NCBI RefSeq assembly: GCF_000226115.1
Contig: NC_016459.1
Span: 2,093,501 to 2,157,500, forward strand
DNA: 64,000 nt
Origin: Thermothielavioides terrestris NRRL 8126
Taxonomy: Eukaryota; Ascomycota; Sordariomycetes; Sordariales; Chaetomiaceae
Reading direction: 5' to 3'
The notes under the pieces were generated by a model. That model worked only from the letters and a program-made list of their open reading frames with translations. It was not told the origin of the DNA and did not search any database. The translations under genes were made by a program, and so were the position numbers. Positions 12,301 to 24,119 of this stretch are shown here, piece by piece. The stretch's first letter is position 1, and every line of letters begins with the position of its first letter.

Positions 12301-12544
12301 CGAGGGACGATGCTTGGAGTACGCGGGTCTCTTACTCGAGAAGCTCCTGGTACGACTGGGCAAGCTAAGACGGACACGGTCTGGGTCAGTAACACTCAAA
12401 CACTCCCAGCCAGCAGACTCCGAAGATGCGAGAGACACACACAGAGAGAGAGCGAGAGCGAGAGAGAGATAGAGAAACAGAGAGGATGCTACGCACCTTG
12501 GCCTTCCGCCCAAGCGCCTCAGCCTTCACCTTGGTTGCGAGCAT
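9303..12544 (-). CDS. CAMK/SNF1-like serine/threonine protein kinase
   Basis: Five exons (12497-12544, 12336-12364, 12128-12245, 11907-12054, 9303-11839), 959 aa. The kinase domain spans about residues 39-290. It has the glycine loop IGKGSFGKV (45-53), the VxxK-type lysine K69 (VVLK), the HRD motif (HRDLKLEN, 154-161), DFG (174-176) and SAPE in the activation segment, so it should be active. Sequence style places it with the AMPK/KIN1/NIM1-like branch of CAMK kinases, but I cannot assign an ortholog. After the kinase comes a basic helix (KEERKQRRRERKRK), then more than 500 residues of Ser/Pro/Gly-rich disordered sequence with His clusters (HHFHHHHNHH) and an acidic C-terminal segment. The start is the first ATG in frame. 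Intron 1 is almost pure pyrimidine on the coding strand. Confidence 0.93.
12425..12484 (-). repeat. (GA)n-rich tract inside kinase intron 1
   Basis: An imperfect GAGA/GAGC run on the plus strand, that is a CT-run on the coding strand, fills much of the 132-bp first intron of the kinase gene. It can act as an extended polypyrimidine tract. Its length may vary between strains. Confidence 0.7.
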
Positions 12545-13860
12545 TCCTCCGCCGCGATGGGGCGGAATCCGGCCGTCATCCGCTGCTGGATCGAGGACCT
12601 GGGAGTCCCAGTGCGTGCGTGTCACGGTGTGCGAGGGCCGAGATCAACGGCTTGCGCGGCCCGACTGAGGTGCTTGCGAATACGGAATTACCGTGGGCGC
12701 TTTTCCCGACGTTCGCAGATGGCGTCGGGCTTTTGGAGCTTGGGCAAGCCGAACGCAGTCGAAGTGGGTCCGCCGGTCAGTTCAGGGGTCGGACGAGGCG
12801 GCTCACGAGCGGATCGGCCGTGGGGTTCTCAGCAGGCGTTAAACGTTAACATGTGCCCGGAACGGACTTTAGCGTTAGCTAACCCGAGGACTAGCTACCG
12901 CCGGCACAAATGCGGCCGCCTTCTTTGGGGTAACGAGAGGAATGCTTCGTGGTAGGCTAGACAGGAGGGAGCTGGCGCCAGATGGCGAGACAGCGTTCAA
13001 CACGCTGGACGGAGCTGGGACGCGATTGTGGAACGGGGTCTTCGGGCAGAAGGTCCAAAATTGTTACACTGGACATGAATACGACAGTATTCCGTCGTCA
13101 ACTATTCCGTAACCAACGTTAGTTTGGTGTCGCTCAAGTTAGCATCGTCCGCCCATGCATCCGGGCAGTTTGAGGTCAGACCCACAGCGGGGCACATACT
13201 ATTTTGGGCAATGTTCTCGATTTTTTCTTCTTTTTTCTTTTTTTTCCTTTTCAAGCTCAGTGCGATCCAAACTTGTCAATAGCAACCCTATGTATCATCA
13301 GAATGCGACGACGAGTTTTTCGCTGATGCTGATGACTCTTCAACACCTCGCACATGTGAAGTCACACGCCTTGCGCTGGTTGTGGATTGTCCCTGCAAGC
13401 CAATGCCCACTAACCTGTGCAGTAGACACAAGAATGCAGGAGACACAAGAAAACCATCGCCAACTACTCCGTAGCTGCGTCGCCCTCGGAGAGACTACTG
13501 TCGTTATATATGTTTGTTTTCCATCGATCCGTCCATTTCGAATGGCCTGGCCTAGGGCGGAAGTGGTTGTGGTCCAGTATGAGGGTTGAAGATAATTGAC
13601 AGGCGTAGGGTCGATATCACCTACTTCAAGCTGTTATACGCAGCCGAGAACCGTATCGAACACAAGGCAGGACACAAAATGGTTCTCGAGTTGCTCTCCC
13701 CAGGAGATAACCGCCCGCCCAACCCCCTACGCAACGCCATACCCAAACGCCCCCGCCAATTACCCGCCCCAGCACTTAGCCACCGCAGAAATGGCCACCC
13801 AAAACACCCAACTACCCTAAACGTAAAGAGGCCATAACTCATCACCATCATCACCACCGA
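12545..13860. other. Kinase promoter / 3' flank of the C2 gene
   Basis: About 1.3 kb between the kinase start and the stop of the C2-domain gene. There is a T-rich run at about 13220-13250. No ORF has recognisable protein content. Confidence 0.5.
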
Positions 13861-16131
13861 CTACGCCCTCCCCGCCGCCTGCCCCTGCCGCGATGCCCTC
13901 AACCCCAGCGCCTCCCTCCACCTGCCCGGCTCGCTGACCACATCAAACACCCTCTCCCTCTTACTCCTGACCGCCGCACCCCCTCCAGCTGCCGCTGCCG
14001 CTCCCGCACCGGCAGCCCCAGTCCCGCCCCGCGCCCCCTCCTCCTCCGCCTCCGCCTCCATCCTCCCAAGCCGACTCTCCGCCGAGCTCGCCGCACTGTC
14101 CACGTCGCTCACACTCCCACTCCCACCCCAACACACACACTCACAGCCACCACCAGCCAGTCTACTTATGCTAGACCTAGACCGGCGTTTCTTCTTCTTC
14201 TTCCCAAGCGCCACCGCCACCCCCCCACCAGCCGCCCGCCGCTTCGCCTCGCGCTGCGCGCGCTTCAGGTCCGCCAGCCGCGGGTCCGCGCAGTGCAGCG
14301 CCGCCACGTCCAGCCCCGGCAGGTTGCGCGCCAGGAACCCGCGCAGGTCCGGCAGCACCGCCGCGTCGGGGCGGTACGTGCCGCTGTCGTTGTCGATTAT
14401 CAGCTGGTACAGTCGCGGGTTGGGCGGCGGGGGGGCGGACGGCGGGCCGCCTGCCGGTTGGTGTGGGGGGTGCGTTGGGGGGTGGTTGGCTGTTGGGTCC
14501 GGTGGTTCGGGAGGGGGATGGGTGTGGGTGGAGGGGGTGTGCGGGTGGTGCGGTTTGTTGGTGGATGAGTTGGGCTTGGAGTCGTGGGTTTGGTGGTGGC
14601 TGTCGTCGCCTTCGTCGTTGTCGCCGTGGTGGTGGTGATGGCGGTGGTGGTGGTGCTGCTGGTCGGGGTGATGATCCACCGGACGGGCCAGCCGCCGGAT
14701 GAAGAACTCGCCGGCGCAGGCGACGTACACGGCCACGTCCGAGTGCATCGTGTGCTTGCTCAGCAGGTCGATGCCGAACTCCTTGCCCGTCTCGGTGAAG
14801 CGCATCATGCCGTCGAGCGTGAGGACGTACGTGAAGATGCGGCCGCCTTCGTCGAAGTGGGCCATGCGGAGGAACTGCAGCGTGGCCGCCTCGCTGCACG
14901 GCGCGAACGTGCCGTACTCGGTGCTCGCGTCGAAGTTGTAGATGCGGTTGTGCTGCTTGTGCAGCACCTTGTGCAGGATGCGGCCCCGGAGCCCGCGCGA
15001 CGAGAACATGCGCCCGATCATGGGGCGGAACTCGACGTAGCGGTGGTAGAGCCTCGGCGGGACCGGGCCCGAGAATTGGATCTCGTTTGCTTGGAAGCTG
15101 GAGCCGTCAGTGCCGTCCGTACGTGCGGGCAAGAACGGCGCGTTCTGCACTCACTCATATTTCTTGGTCCGGCGGTCACGCTTCTTCGGCGCGGATGACG
15201 AGGAGGAGGAAGGAGATGCTGCGTCCGCCTGTTCGTCCTTGTTCACCTTGACGCCGGTGAGCCTCCCGATCATGGGGCTGTAGTGCTTCACGAAGGTCGT
15301 CGGGCCGACCGTGTACATCTGCGCGTGCGGCGGGGCCGACTTGCCCAGCACCTTGATGCTGACGTGCAGCCGCGGGGTGATGGGCCCGGCCCTGCAGAGC
15401 ACCGAAGCGGCGCCCTTGACCAGGTAGGCCCGCTTGCTGCCGGCGCGCTTCTTCACGTCGAACACGCGGCCGTCCGGACCCAGCCCCTCCCAGTGCTCGT
15501 CCACATAGGGGACGCGGATGGTGACGTTGCCGAAGCGGTCGTCGTGGTCCGGCCAGTCCTCGTCGTACAGGCGGCACTTGAGCGTGAAGCCGGACGCGGG
15601 CACGTTGGCCACCACCCACTCGTCCTCCCAGGCGGGCTCCGTGGTCCGCCGCAGCGTGCGGGTGCGGTGGGTCAGAAGGGGGTCTTCCTTGTGTCGCCTC
15701 GGCACGGCGGCCGTCAGGGTGGCGTGTAGGTAGGGGTCGGCCGACTTGAGGTGGAAGTCGCCGACGGGCAGGTTCCAGGCCCGGTGGAAGATGAAGCGGA
15801 GTGTGTATCCCGGCGGCGCGTCCGGGAGCGGCGTGGGGTCAAAGCCGCCGGGCGGCTTCGTTTTCTGCTTGAGTTGCTCCTTCTTCTCGGCCAGCTTGTG
15901 CTTCTGGACCATGAACTTCTCGCGCAGGTCGCTGGCTGCGGGAGGGAGCGGGACCTTTCCGCCGTCTCGGCGCGGCGCGTGCTTGCTTGCCCCAGCGCCA
16001 CCATCTTCGGCCGGCGTGCTGGCAGGCCGCTCTGGGAGGTGCGGGTGGAGGGAACCGTCCGCGAGAGATGGGGAGGAGGTGCTCCGCTGGAGGGAGGGTT
16101 CCCCCGTCGGAGGAGGGTCCCGAGTCTGCAT
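13861..16131 (-). CDS. C2-domain protein with His-rich insert
   Basis: Two exons (15155-16131 and 13861-15097, 57-bp intron), 737 aa. Residues 1-70 are disordered, followed by a short basic coiled coil (about 70-92). A C2 domain begins near residue 109 (GYTLRFIFHRAWNLP) with the ligand-type segment KSADPY and later YDEDWPDHDDRFG; C2 domains usually bind Ca2+ and phospholipid. A conserved block follows the intron (KKYDFQANEIQF, PRLYHRYVEFRPMIG, LHKVLHKQHNRIYNFD). It is interrupted by a His/Pro/Thr-rich insert with runs such as HHHHRHHHHH, then resumes with LYQLIIDNDSGTYRPD. The frame opens further upstream, but 16131 is the first ATG. I cannot name a characterised ortholog; a membrane-associated role is inferred from the C2 domain. 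Confidence 0.9.
14490..14675. repeat. GTG/GGT-rich low-complexity coding tract
   Basis: This G/T-rich stretch on the plus strand (CAC/CCA on the coding strand) encodes the His/Pro/Thr-rich insert of the C2 protein. It is low complexity rather than a clean tandem array. Confidence 0.6.
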
Positions 16132-17030
16132 CTCAACCGGCGCCGATGGTCCGGCAGTGTGACCGATCACTGATCACCCCGAGTCTTTGCTGCGTTATGC
16201 CACGACAGCTTGGCTATCCGCCAGATTTGGAGAACTGAGACAGAGTCACCGTGGGACCCAATGTAAGTGCGTTGGCTAACAGGTAATACAATGCTGTATA
16301 ATTTTGGAATTTGGGCGGTGCTAAAAGAAAATTCTTGGAATTGCGCTCTGAGTGAGATTGGAATCGGATGGTCAGCCGGCGACTCGGGGTCTCGTGCATG
16401 ACTCTGCTCAATTGCGACGCGGGATGAACATGAAGTTCATGGATGGAAACCGCCGCGTCTTGCCTCAAGGGTAGAACTTATTGGCTGCTTAGGGGTTGTT
16501 GAAGAATACACCACACTCGCGTGCAGACTGGGATGCCCGGTTGTTGGAACAGGATCCATCGGACGGCATCTTATGTACGGATACCCGAGCCCAATGCCTT
16601 GCTGTGCACCTCAGTAAGGTCAGGTAGCGTGTGTGTAACCTGGACGCGCTCAGTGTCAAGGGTGACGTCATGCCTGCTTCGGAAATCAATGTTGGACAAC
16701 GAAAACTGTTTGATACCAGCTTCAACGAGCTGCATTCGGTTGTATGTAATGGCATGCTCCACTTTTCACTTTAGCCATCTCAACTGGGAGCTGGAGAGGT
16801 ACCGATGACAATCCATCGCGTTTAGACGGATACCAGCCCCTTATAAGCTGCAAAGCGTTGCGAAGACATTGAATATATGTCAGGATTCTGAACCACCCAG
16901 TCACTAGTTATTATGTCTGTTAGAACCGAACCGCCCTCCAAATCACCACTCCACCCACCCTTCATCTCATTCTCATCAATAAGTCAGGGCATACCCATCC
17001 CGTAACTATCCGCGCTGCCGCCGGGGCGAC
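16132..17030. other. C2-gene promoter / TRS130 3' flank
   Basis: About 0.9 kb, AT-richer than the genes on either side. The only open frames are short and lack recognisable features. Confidence 0.5.
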
Positions 17031-20000
17031 TCAAACAACCACCCGCCCCATTCCCATCCCGCTGCTCTCGCACTCCAGCACCAGCGGGCCCCCGGACGCG
17101 CCGCTCGCATCCAGGCTGACCGTGACCCTGCCGCGGTCCGCCACGACACACACCGCCTCGCCCACGTTCTTGTAGTCCATCTCGCAATGCCCATACGCTC
17201 CGCCTCCTGGCCCCGAACCAGCACCACCACCACCACTGCCGGGACCGCCGGCGCCGCCCTCCCCATCGCCGAACCCCACCTCCCTAATCTCCACCGAGGG
17301 CAAGGGGAGATACCCCTCGCGCAGGGGGATCAGCACGAGGGGGATCTCGGCCTCCGTTTCCACCGTCGAGCTCATCATTATCACCGTGCTTTCACCCGGT
17401 TTCCCCTCCTTCCCGGCGTCTTCGCCCATGGCAGGGATGACGAAATGGCCCCTGCGCCGCCCGCCGACGAGCCACGTGTCGGCCGGCGCGCTGACCTCGT
17501 ACCCGAACTCGAGGTCCTGCGCCCGCGCGCGGCCGTCCGCCGCCGTGTCCCACGCGCGCGTCCACCGCAGGTGCAGCGTCGCCGGCAGGAGCTGGTTGAC
17601 CACCGCCGTCGGGCAGCTGGCGCCCGTCCCGCTGCTGCTCTCGCGCTCGCTGAGACCGGGGTCGAGGCCGGACAAGCCGGCGAGGGACTGCAGCGGCGGG
17701 TGCAGCCGGATGTCGGCTGTGTGGACGACTGAGACCGGGGGGATGTCGACCGGGATGAGGATCGTTTTTTGTTGTTGTTGGATGACGGTTGTGGCGTCGG
17801 TGGTGCTGGTGGAGGCCGAGCTGGGTTCGGGTTGTGGGAGGTCGAGGACAGGGTGACTGTGCAACCAGTTGCGGAGGAAGGTCGCGATGGCGGCGGCGCT
17901 GCCGCTGCCGTCCTGGGGCCCCGACCCGAGGCCGGCGAACTGCTTTTCCCAGTTGGTGGACAAGAGGAAGGACGTCGGGAGCTCGCCAAGGAGCGTCGCC
18001 TTCTCGAGGTCGTACGCCGAGAGTCCTGTTCGGACCCGGCTGCGGACCTTGGAGATGATCAGCTTGGAGAACTCCTTCAAGGGAGTCGACTCGAGCGCCG
18101 CGGTAAGAGCTTGCTCGAAGAGCGCGTCGATCTCGTCCTGGATGATGCTGTAGTAGAGCTTGAGGTACAGCGTCTTTTTGACCTTGGGTCCGAGCTTGGA
18201 CCCTGGTTTCCTGGTGATCTTGTAGAGCAAGCTGGCCGGCTGCTTGGGGAAAACCAGCACCGGATGGCTCGGCGGCTGCCCAAAGTGCGATTCGAACAGA
18301 TCCGAGCTGAGCAACTCGCTCTTGAGCAGCCGCAGCGGGCTGTCATTCGCCGTCGATACGGCGAACCTCGAGAAGAGCGCATCGTGCTTGAAGATGTCCT
18401 GCACGTTGACCTCGAGCGCTAGAGAGATTGGCACCGAGGATGCCTTGAAGAAGGTAAACGACCCCTTGTCTGTCGAGTAGGTCACCTCGGCCCTTACCGC
18501 CACGTCGAGCAGGTCCTGTTCGACGGTGAAAGGAAACCTGATCTTGATTACGTTGTGGGCGGCCATGGGGCCGAATGTGAAGACACCCCCTTGGGACTTT
18601 GTCGGCTGCGGCGACCCTATCACTTCGGCCTCGCTCATGACGAGCCTCAGACCGCCAGTGGCGGACTTGATCTTGACTTCGCAGCTGGTGATTTCGTTCC
18701 AGCCGGTCGACAGCTCGAGATCCAACGACTTCTTCTTGTCGAGCTGGAGGTCTCGGGCACCGACGAGCTGCACGTCCAGGCAGCTGGTGCGCTGGTACAG
18801 GGTCACGCGAGGGTTCTTCAGCGCGGTCGAGGCTTTTTCTGTCGGTTGGCTGCCGTCTCGCTCGTACTGCAGCAGCACCTTGCTGCTGCGTACGCGCACC
18901 AGGTCTACCTCGAAAGTGCCCGTCATCATGACAGTGCTCTGCACCTTCACCTTGTTCGGTCCTGGTCGGAGGGTAACGGGGCCTTTAGTTTGTAGCCAGA
19001 TTTCCTTGTTGCCCAAAGAAGCGGGACTTGAGATCCGCATACTGACCGAGGTCGCCTCGAACTCGTCAACCAGCAAGCTATAGAGGTCCAGAAAGAGAGA
19101 AAAGCTGTCTTGGCCGTCGTCGTAGAACGGCGGGCCGTCGAGGCCCATGTCGCAAAACAGGCTTGTTAACGGGATTCTTGTATCCTTTTCCAGCGACGCT
19201 GACACATCCAACAGGTCGGGCAAAAACCCCGATATCGCTGATCTCTCGGGGTATTGCGTGGGCGATGAGAGGCCCAGGCGGAATCGCGATTTCTGCTGCA
19301 GCCGGTCCCGCTCGGCGGCGGCGGCCTTGCACAGCAGCTGGCGCAGCGCCCGGTTGACGTAGTCGTCAAGTCTCCCGAGATCCTTCAGACACCGTGCGTA
19401 CATGACCAGCATGGACAGCTCGAGGAGGCTCCATCCGCTCTCGCCGAAGAAGGGAATCACACGGTAGAAATAGAAGGCCGCCTCGCTGTACTCGCCCAGG
19501 TGGAACTTGAGCACGGCGAGGTCGGCCAGGTTGGACTGGACCGAGTGCGTGTGGTTGGCCACCGTGTAGTGACGCAGTGCCTTATCAATCAGCGTCTCGT
19601 ACAGGCGGTAGAAGTCGTCCTTGTTGGCCAGGGCGGTGCGGAGGAGGGTGTTGCCCACGCCAGCGACCGACGTTTGCAACCTCTCCCCAGCCTTTGTCTC
19701 GGACTGTGGCTTTTCCTTGTCGTCCTCGGCGTCTAGGCTGATGTCCTCCATTTCGGCAATGCGGGTCTCGCCAACGGTGGGCACGGCTGCCCAGCCGTCA
19801 GTCCAGCCTCGCTTTTTGCCGCATTCTTCGAGGACATTCCTCGACAAGGCGCACAGCTCGGCTCTCTGCGCCGCGAGCTCCTCGAGACCAGCTTTGACAT
19901 ACGGAGGAGGCGGTATGCTGTCTTCGGGGCGTCCGGGACCGGGAAACCCGGCGGGACTGGGCGGGGGTCGTTGCGCCGGTTGCATGTGAAGCGATGAGCT

Positions 20001-21931
20001 CCTGGTCGGAAGCATAATCGTTTTCGGCTCTGGTATCGACGTCTTTTGCTCGTGGCCTTCCGGGGGGCCGAGAGTGGACGGCGGAATCGGGAGGGCTTTG
20101 GTAGACGTCTGAGCGAGAATCTGCTGGGCGACCGAGAAGGCGAAAGAGGCGACCATGTTATCGACCACCTCGGAGAGCAGCGGGTCCAAGGAGACTTGGG
20201 ACTCGGCCGCGCCTCCGTCGCCCCTGGTCGCGGATGCCATTGCTGAGATGATATCCGCCCTCATGACCGCGGACACGGCGGGGACGAACTCGAGGGTTCG
20301 TCTGCAGACTTCGGCCAGGCGCAGCAGGTTCTCCGGCTCCTCAGCCATCTTCGGTAGAGGTGTCCGTGGGGCGACGCCGCGGGGGACTAGCTCTTGCTGC
20401 TCCTTGAGCTTAGCCAGGAGCTCCTCCCGCGAGGACCACGCGTTTGCCAGCCGGAGGAGCAGCGCGATTTGGCGAGAAAAGATGTAGCACCTGAAGTCGA
20501 ACAGCGACACGTTGTTCGCCAGGATGAGATCCCGGTACAGCTTCTTGGTCGAGCTGATGGGAATGCTATCGAAGTTGTCGGGCTGTTTCTTCTCACCAGA
20601 CTGGAGATCGACAGCCTCTTCGTCGTCGAACTCGAGGTGGCCACCGGCAATCTCGGCCATGGCCTTCTGGGCCAGCTCTTTCAGATCTTCTGTGTACTGC
20701 AGCAGCGCGCCGCCGTGTGTCTCGGCAGATCCCGCGATTGCCTGCTCCTGAATGACATTGTCCAGCCCGACACTCAGTTCGTCGTACACTACAAGGGCAT
20801 CCTCGACGAGACCGACGCTCTCGAAGCCGCGGGCGAGGCCTTCTTTGAGGATGAAGAAGGTGCAAAAGTTCCAGCCGGGCAGGCTCCTCTGGGCGTCTTT
20901 CTCTTTGATGTCCTCCTCGTACTGGGAGACTCGCCTGTCGAAGCTCGACAGGATGAGCTCCTTGAACTTGGCAATCAGGTCGGCCCATGCGTTCTCGCTG
21001 TCCTGCTCCGTCTCCTGGTATCCGGTGGGCACGGCCGGGACAACGCGCGGCAGCATGTGATACGGCACGTCGTTGATGCCGATTCGGATCTGGCGCACGC
21101 GGTCGACGGCGCCCTTGGAGGAGCCGTTGAAGTCGGCGCGAATCTTCTCCAGGAGGGTGCTCGAACCGGCGCGCCAACGGGATGCCGCCGAGGTCTTGGT
21201 CGCCTCGGAGCCCGAGTCGGGCGCCTTGCCGGAGAAGCGCGGCTGGGTGGCCGCGACGGAGTTTGGCAGCACCACGTGGATGATGAGCCACTCGAATGCA
21301 TCGTGGTTTTCCGCGTGGCTGCCCGACTTGCCCTGCGACCCGGCCGTGTTGGTTTTGATCCACTCGCGTATCTCGGCACGCGTCGTCGACTTGTACGTCT
21401 CGTTGTCGTCGCATCTCACCAGCAGCACCTTCAGGTATGGCGTCCGGCGCAGGCCCGGGATTTGGTGCCTGCGTTCCTTCGTAGCCGCTCCCACCACGGG
21501 ACGAAGCGTGCTGCTCGTTGTCTCTGGCTGCTGCTCCGTGGAGCCTGCCCTGCCCCCGATAGCGGCTGTCTGGAATCCATCGTCGCGGCTCTGGGGAGCG
21601 GCGGTGTCGCCAGGCACTGGCGGTTTCGGGTTCGGATTCGGGCTCGACGAAGAGACGGGACTGAAGACGGCCGAATGGTTGGCCCCCGCAGGAACGAGCT
21701 CGACATGGAGCGTGCCGATGGACCGCAGCGGACCGGCGTGCGACTGCCAGTTGAGATCGCGGAGGGGTAGTCGGGGGATCAGCCCCGGCGCCAGCAGCTT
21801 GTAGACATCGTGCGGATCGAAGTACTCGACTGCAGCCGAAGTCAATCGTCAATTGCGTGGCAGTCTCTGGTGGAGGGAGTTCGTGATCAAAATATACCTG
21901 TCACTTTGGAGGTCGAAAATGGCTGTTCCAT
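17031..21931 (-). CDS. TRS130: TRAPPII complex subunit Trs130 (TRAPPC10)
   Basis: Two exons: 21898-21931 (11 codons plus one base) and 17031-21829, 1610 aa. Trs130 is a specific subunit of TRAPPII, the Golgi Rab11/Ypt31 exchange factor. The second exon is open for 4.8 kb but has no ATG at its start. A short upstream exon beginning MEQPFSTSKVT joins it through GTATAT and CTGCAG in phase, giving KVTVEYFDPHDVYKLL, the typical fungal N-terminus. The N-terminal block RDLNWQSHAGPLRSI is characteristic. An alpha-solenoid middle follows (LADLAVLKFHLGEYSEAAFY), and the C-terminal half is beta-sandwich-like with hydrophobic/Val repeats, as in TRAPPC10. It diverges from MRI1, with 462 bp between start codons. 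Confidence 0.95.
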
Positions 21932-22393
21932 GCTGGACAGCACGCGGGCGGAGTCAATGGCATGACCCTCGGGCGACGCTGCGGAAGCTCCTGAGGCTGC
22001 CGGTTCAACCGCAACGGCTCTTGTTGGACAGTGGCAGCAGTTACAGGTGTGACAGGGGTGGTTTGCAACGCACTGCGGGACGCTGGAGCTGAGTGGCACA
22101 CGTTTTGGGAATAGCGCCGGATGTCGTGCTACCCCTGCAACCTGATTGCAGCCCCGCCAAAACCTTTGGACAGTCCAAGTCCACAGCGGGGCATATCGCG
22201 GGCGGTCGAGGTCGAGGTCCCCAGGAGAGACATTTTCACTTTCAGCAGACCTTCTCCCTGCATTTCGCTCGTTGAATTGAGTGAACTGTATATTGATATT
22301 TTGCGAATCGCTCACATATACCCATTTTGCACTCGCTGATTTTCCTCAAATTCACAGTTCTGCGAACCAAACTTCCAGGTTCCTTTGGCCGCC
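21932..22393. promoter_or_regulatory. Divergent promoter TRS130 / MRI1
   Basis: 462 bp between the two start codons must hold both 5' regions. The MRI1-proximal part is AT-richer. I see no certain TATA element or named operator. Confidence 0.5.
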
Positions 22394-23694
22394 ATGGCAA
22401 CCCTCCAGGCGATCAAGTATTCGCGGGGCAAGCTGTTAGTGCTGGATCAGCTCAGACTGCCCCACGAACACCACTACGATGAGGTGTCGACGGCCGAAGA
22501 AGCCTTTGACTGCATCCGGTCCATGCGAGTAAGGGGTCAGTAGCAACACAGAAGCTGACAGCCAAACGCCTCGACGGAACTCTGGCTGAAACTTTTCAGG
22601 GGCGCCGGCGATCGCCATCGTGGCCGCTCTGGCGCATGCGGTGGAGTTGCACAACGGGAGCTGCAGTGGGTGAACACCTCGCGGCCCCCCGAACACTCAC
22701 GACCGCGACCCATGCCGATTGACACTGGACAGCCGCAACGACGCCCGAAGACACCATCGCCTACATCGAGTCGCGGCTGGACTTCCTCAAGGAGAGCCGG
22801 CCGACCGCCGTCGACCTCTCCAATGCCATCGCGCTGCTCAAGCTGGCTGCGCGGGCCGCCAAGCTCGAGGGGCTGGCGCACCCCGAGGCCAAGGAAGCCA
22901 TCCTGAACTCGTACATCGAGGCGGCCGAGAACATCCTCGCCAAGGATCTCGAGAACAACACGTCGATCGGCTCGTTCGGCGCCGCCTGGCTGCAGCAGCA
23001 GTTCGACGCCTCGCCGGACCGCCGCATCTCAGTGCTCACGCACTGCAACACGGGCTCGCTGGCCACGTCGGGCCACGGCACCGCGCTCGGCATCATCCGC
23101 ACGCTGCACGCCCGGGGCCTGCTCCGGCACGCCTACTGCACCGAGACGCGGCCGTACAACCAGGGCAGCCGGCTGACCTCGTTCGAGCTGGTCTTCGAGG
23201 GCATCCCGGCGACGCTGGTCACCGACAGCATGGCGGGCGCGCTGTTCGCGCAGCACCGCGAGCGCATGAACATCGGCGCCGTCATCGTCGGCGCCGACCG
23301 CGTCGTGCGCAACGGCGACACCGCCAACAAGATCGGCACCTACGCGCTGGCCGTGCTGGCGCGGCACCACGGCATCAAGTTCGTCGTGGCCGCCCCGACG
23401 ACGAGCATCGACCTCGACACCGAGACGGGCGCCGGCATCAAGATCGAGGAGCGCAAGCCCGAGGAGCTGACGCAGATCAGCGGCGCCGTCGTCAACGCCG
23501 ACGGGAGCATCGATCCGAGCAGGACCGCCAGGGTCGCCATTGCCGACCAGCGGATCGCGGTGTGGAACCCGGCCTTTGATGTCACGCCTCACGCGCTGAT
23601 CGACGCCATCGTGACCGAGCGGGGCACCGTCGTGAAGGGGGCGGACGGCAGGTTCGACTTTAGCCAGGTGCTGCCCGAGAGGTGGCGCTGGTAG
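22394..23694 (+). CDS. MRI1: Methylthioribose-1-phosphate isomerase
   Basis: Three exons (22394-22535, 22600-22665, 22733-23694), 389 aa. Mri1 converts 5-methylthioribose-1-phosphate to methylthioribulose-1-phosphate in methionine salvage. It belongs to the eIF2B-alpha/beta/delta-like fold family. The N-terminal RVRGAPAIAIV motif, catalytic cysteine region LTHCNTGSLATSG and catalytic Asp region VGADRVVRNGDTANKIGTY are intact. The exon 1 donor is GTCAGT: a better-looking GTAAGG seven bases upstream would break the invariant VRGAPA motif, so GTCAGT is chosen. Exon 2 ends at GTGGGT and joins to read HNGSCTATTPED. The length is normal for the family. Confidence 0.96.
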
Positions 23695-24119
23695 GATATG
23701 TCGATTCCAGACGAGAAGGGAAGGATGCGGGATAGATTGCGGCTTGTCTTTAGTATAGATTTTAGACAAGGGAATACTCGTACATTTCTGGTCACCTACC
23801 ACTCACCCAGCTCTTGGTTGCGATCCCGTCCCGAGCCAATAAGTAGTGCAACAACACCGGTTTGCTTGAGGCTCCCAGAGACGCTCTCGAGTTTACTGTA
23901 CGGATTATAGTGTATTGTGTACGGATATGAAACATGGAACAACCAGGGTCGCGCTAGCGGCCTGTCCCGCCCTGGCAGGGGTGCTGAGTGGCTGGGGTTG
24001 CTCCGCCGAAGATGACCTCATTGTGCTTCCGACAACATTGACAGCTTCTCTCCGCCCCGCAGGACAGCAGACGGGACCCAAAGTTCCCGGTTGAATTGTT
24101 GTGAGGCAGAGAAGTCAAG
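23695..24119. other. MRI1 terminator / M20 peptidase promoter
   Basis: 425 bp between two tandem plus-strand genes. No ORF of note. Confidence 0.5.

Noticed and set aside
20394..21770. 458-codon plus-strand frame opposite TRS130
   Set aside because: It lies fully antisense to a well-supported gene and has no domain character. GC-rich third positions commonly open the opposite strand.
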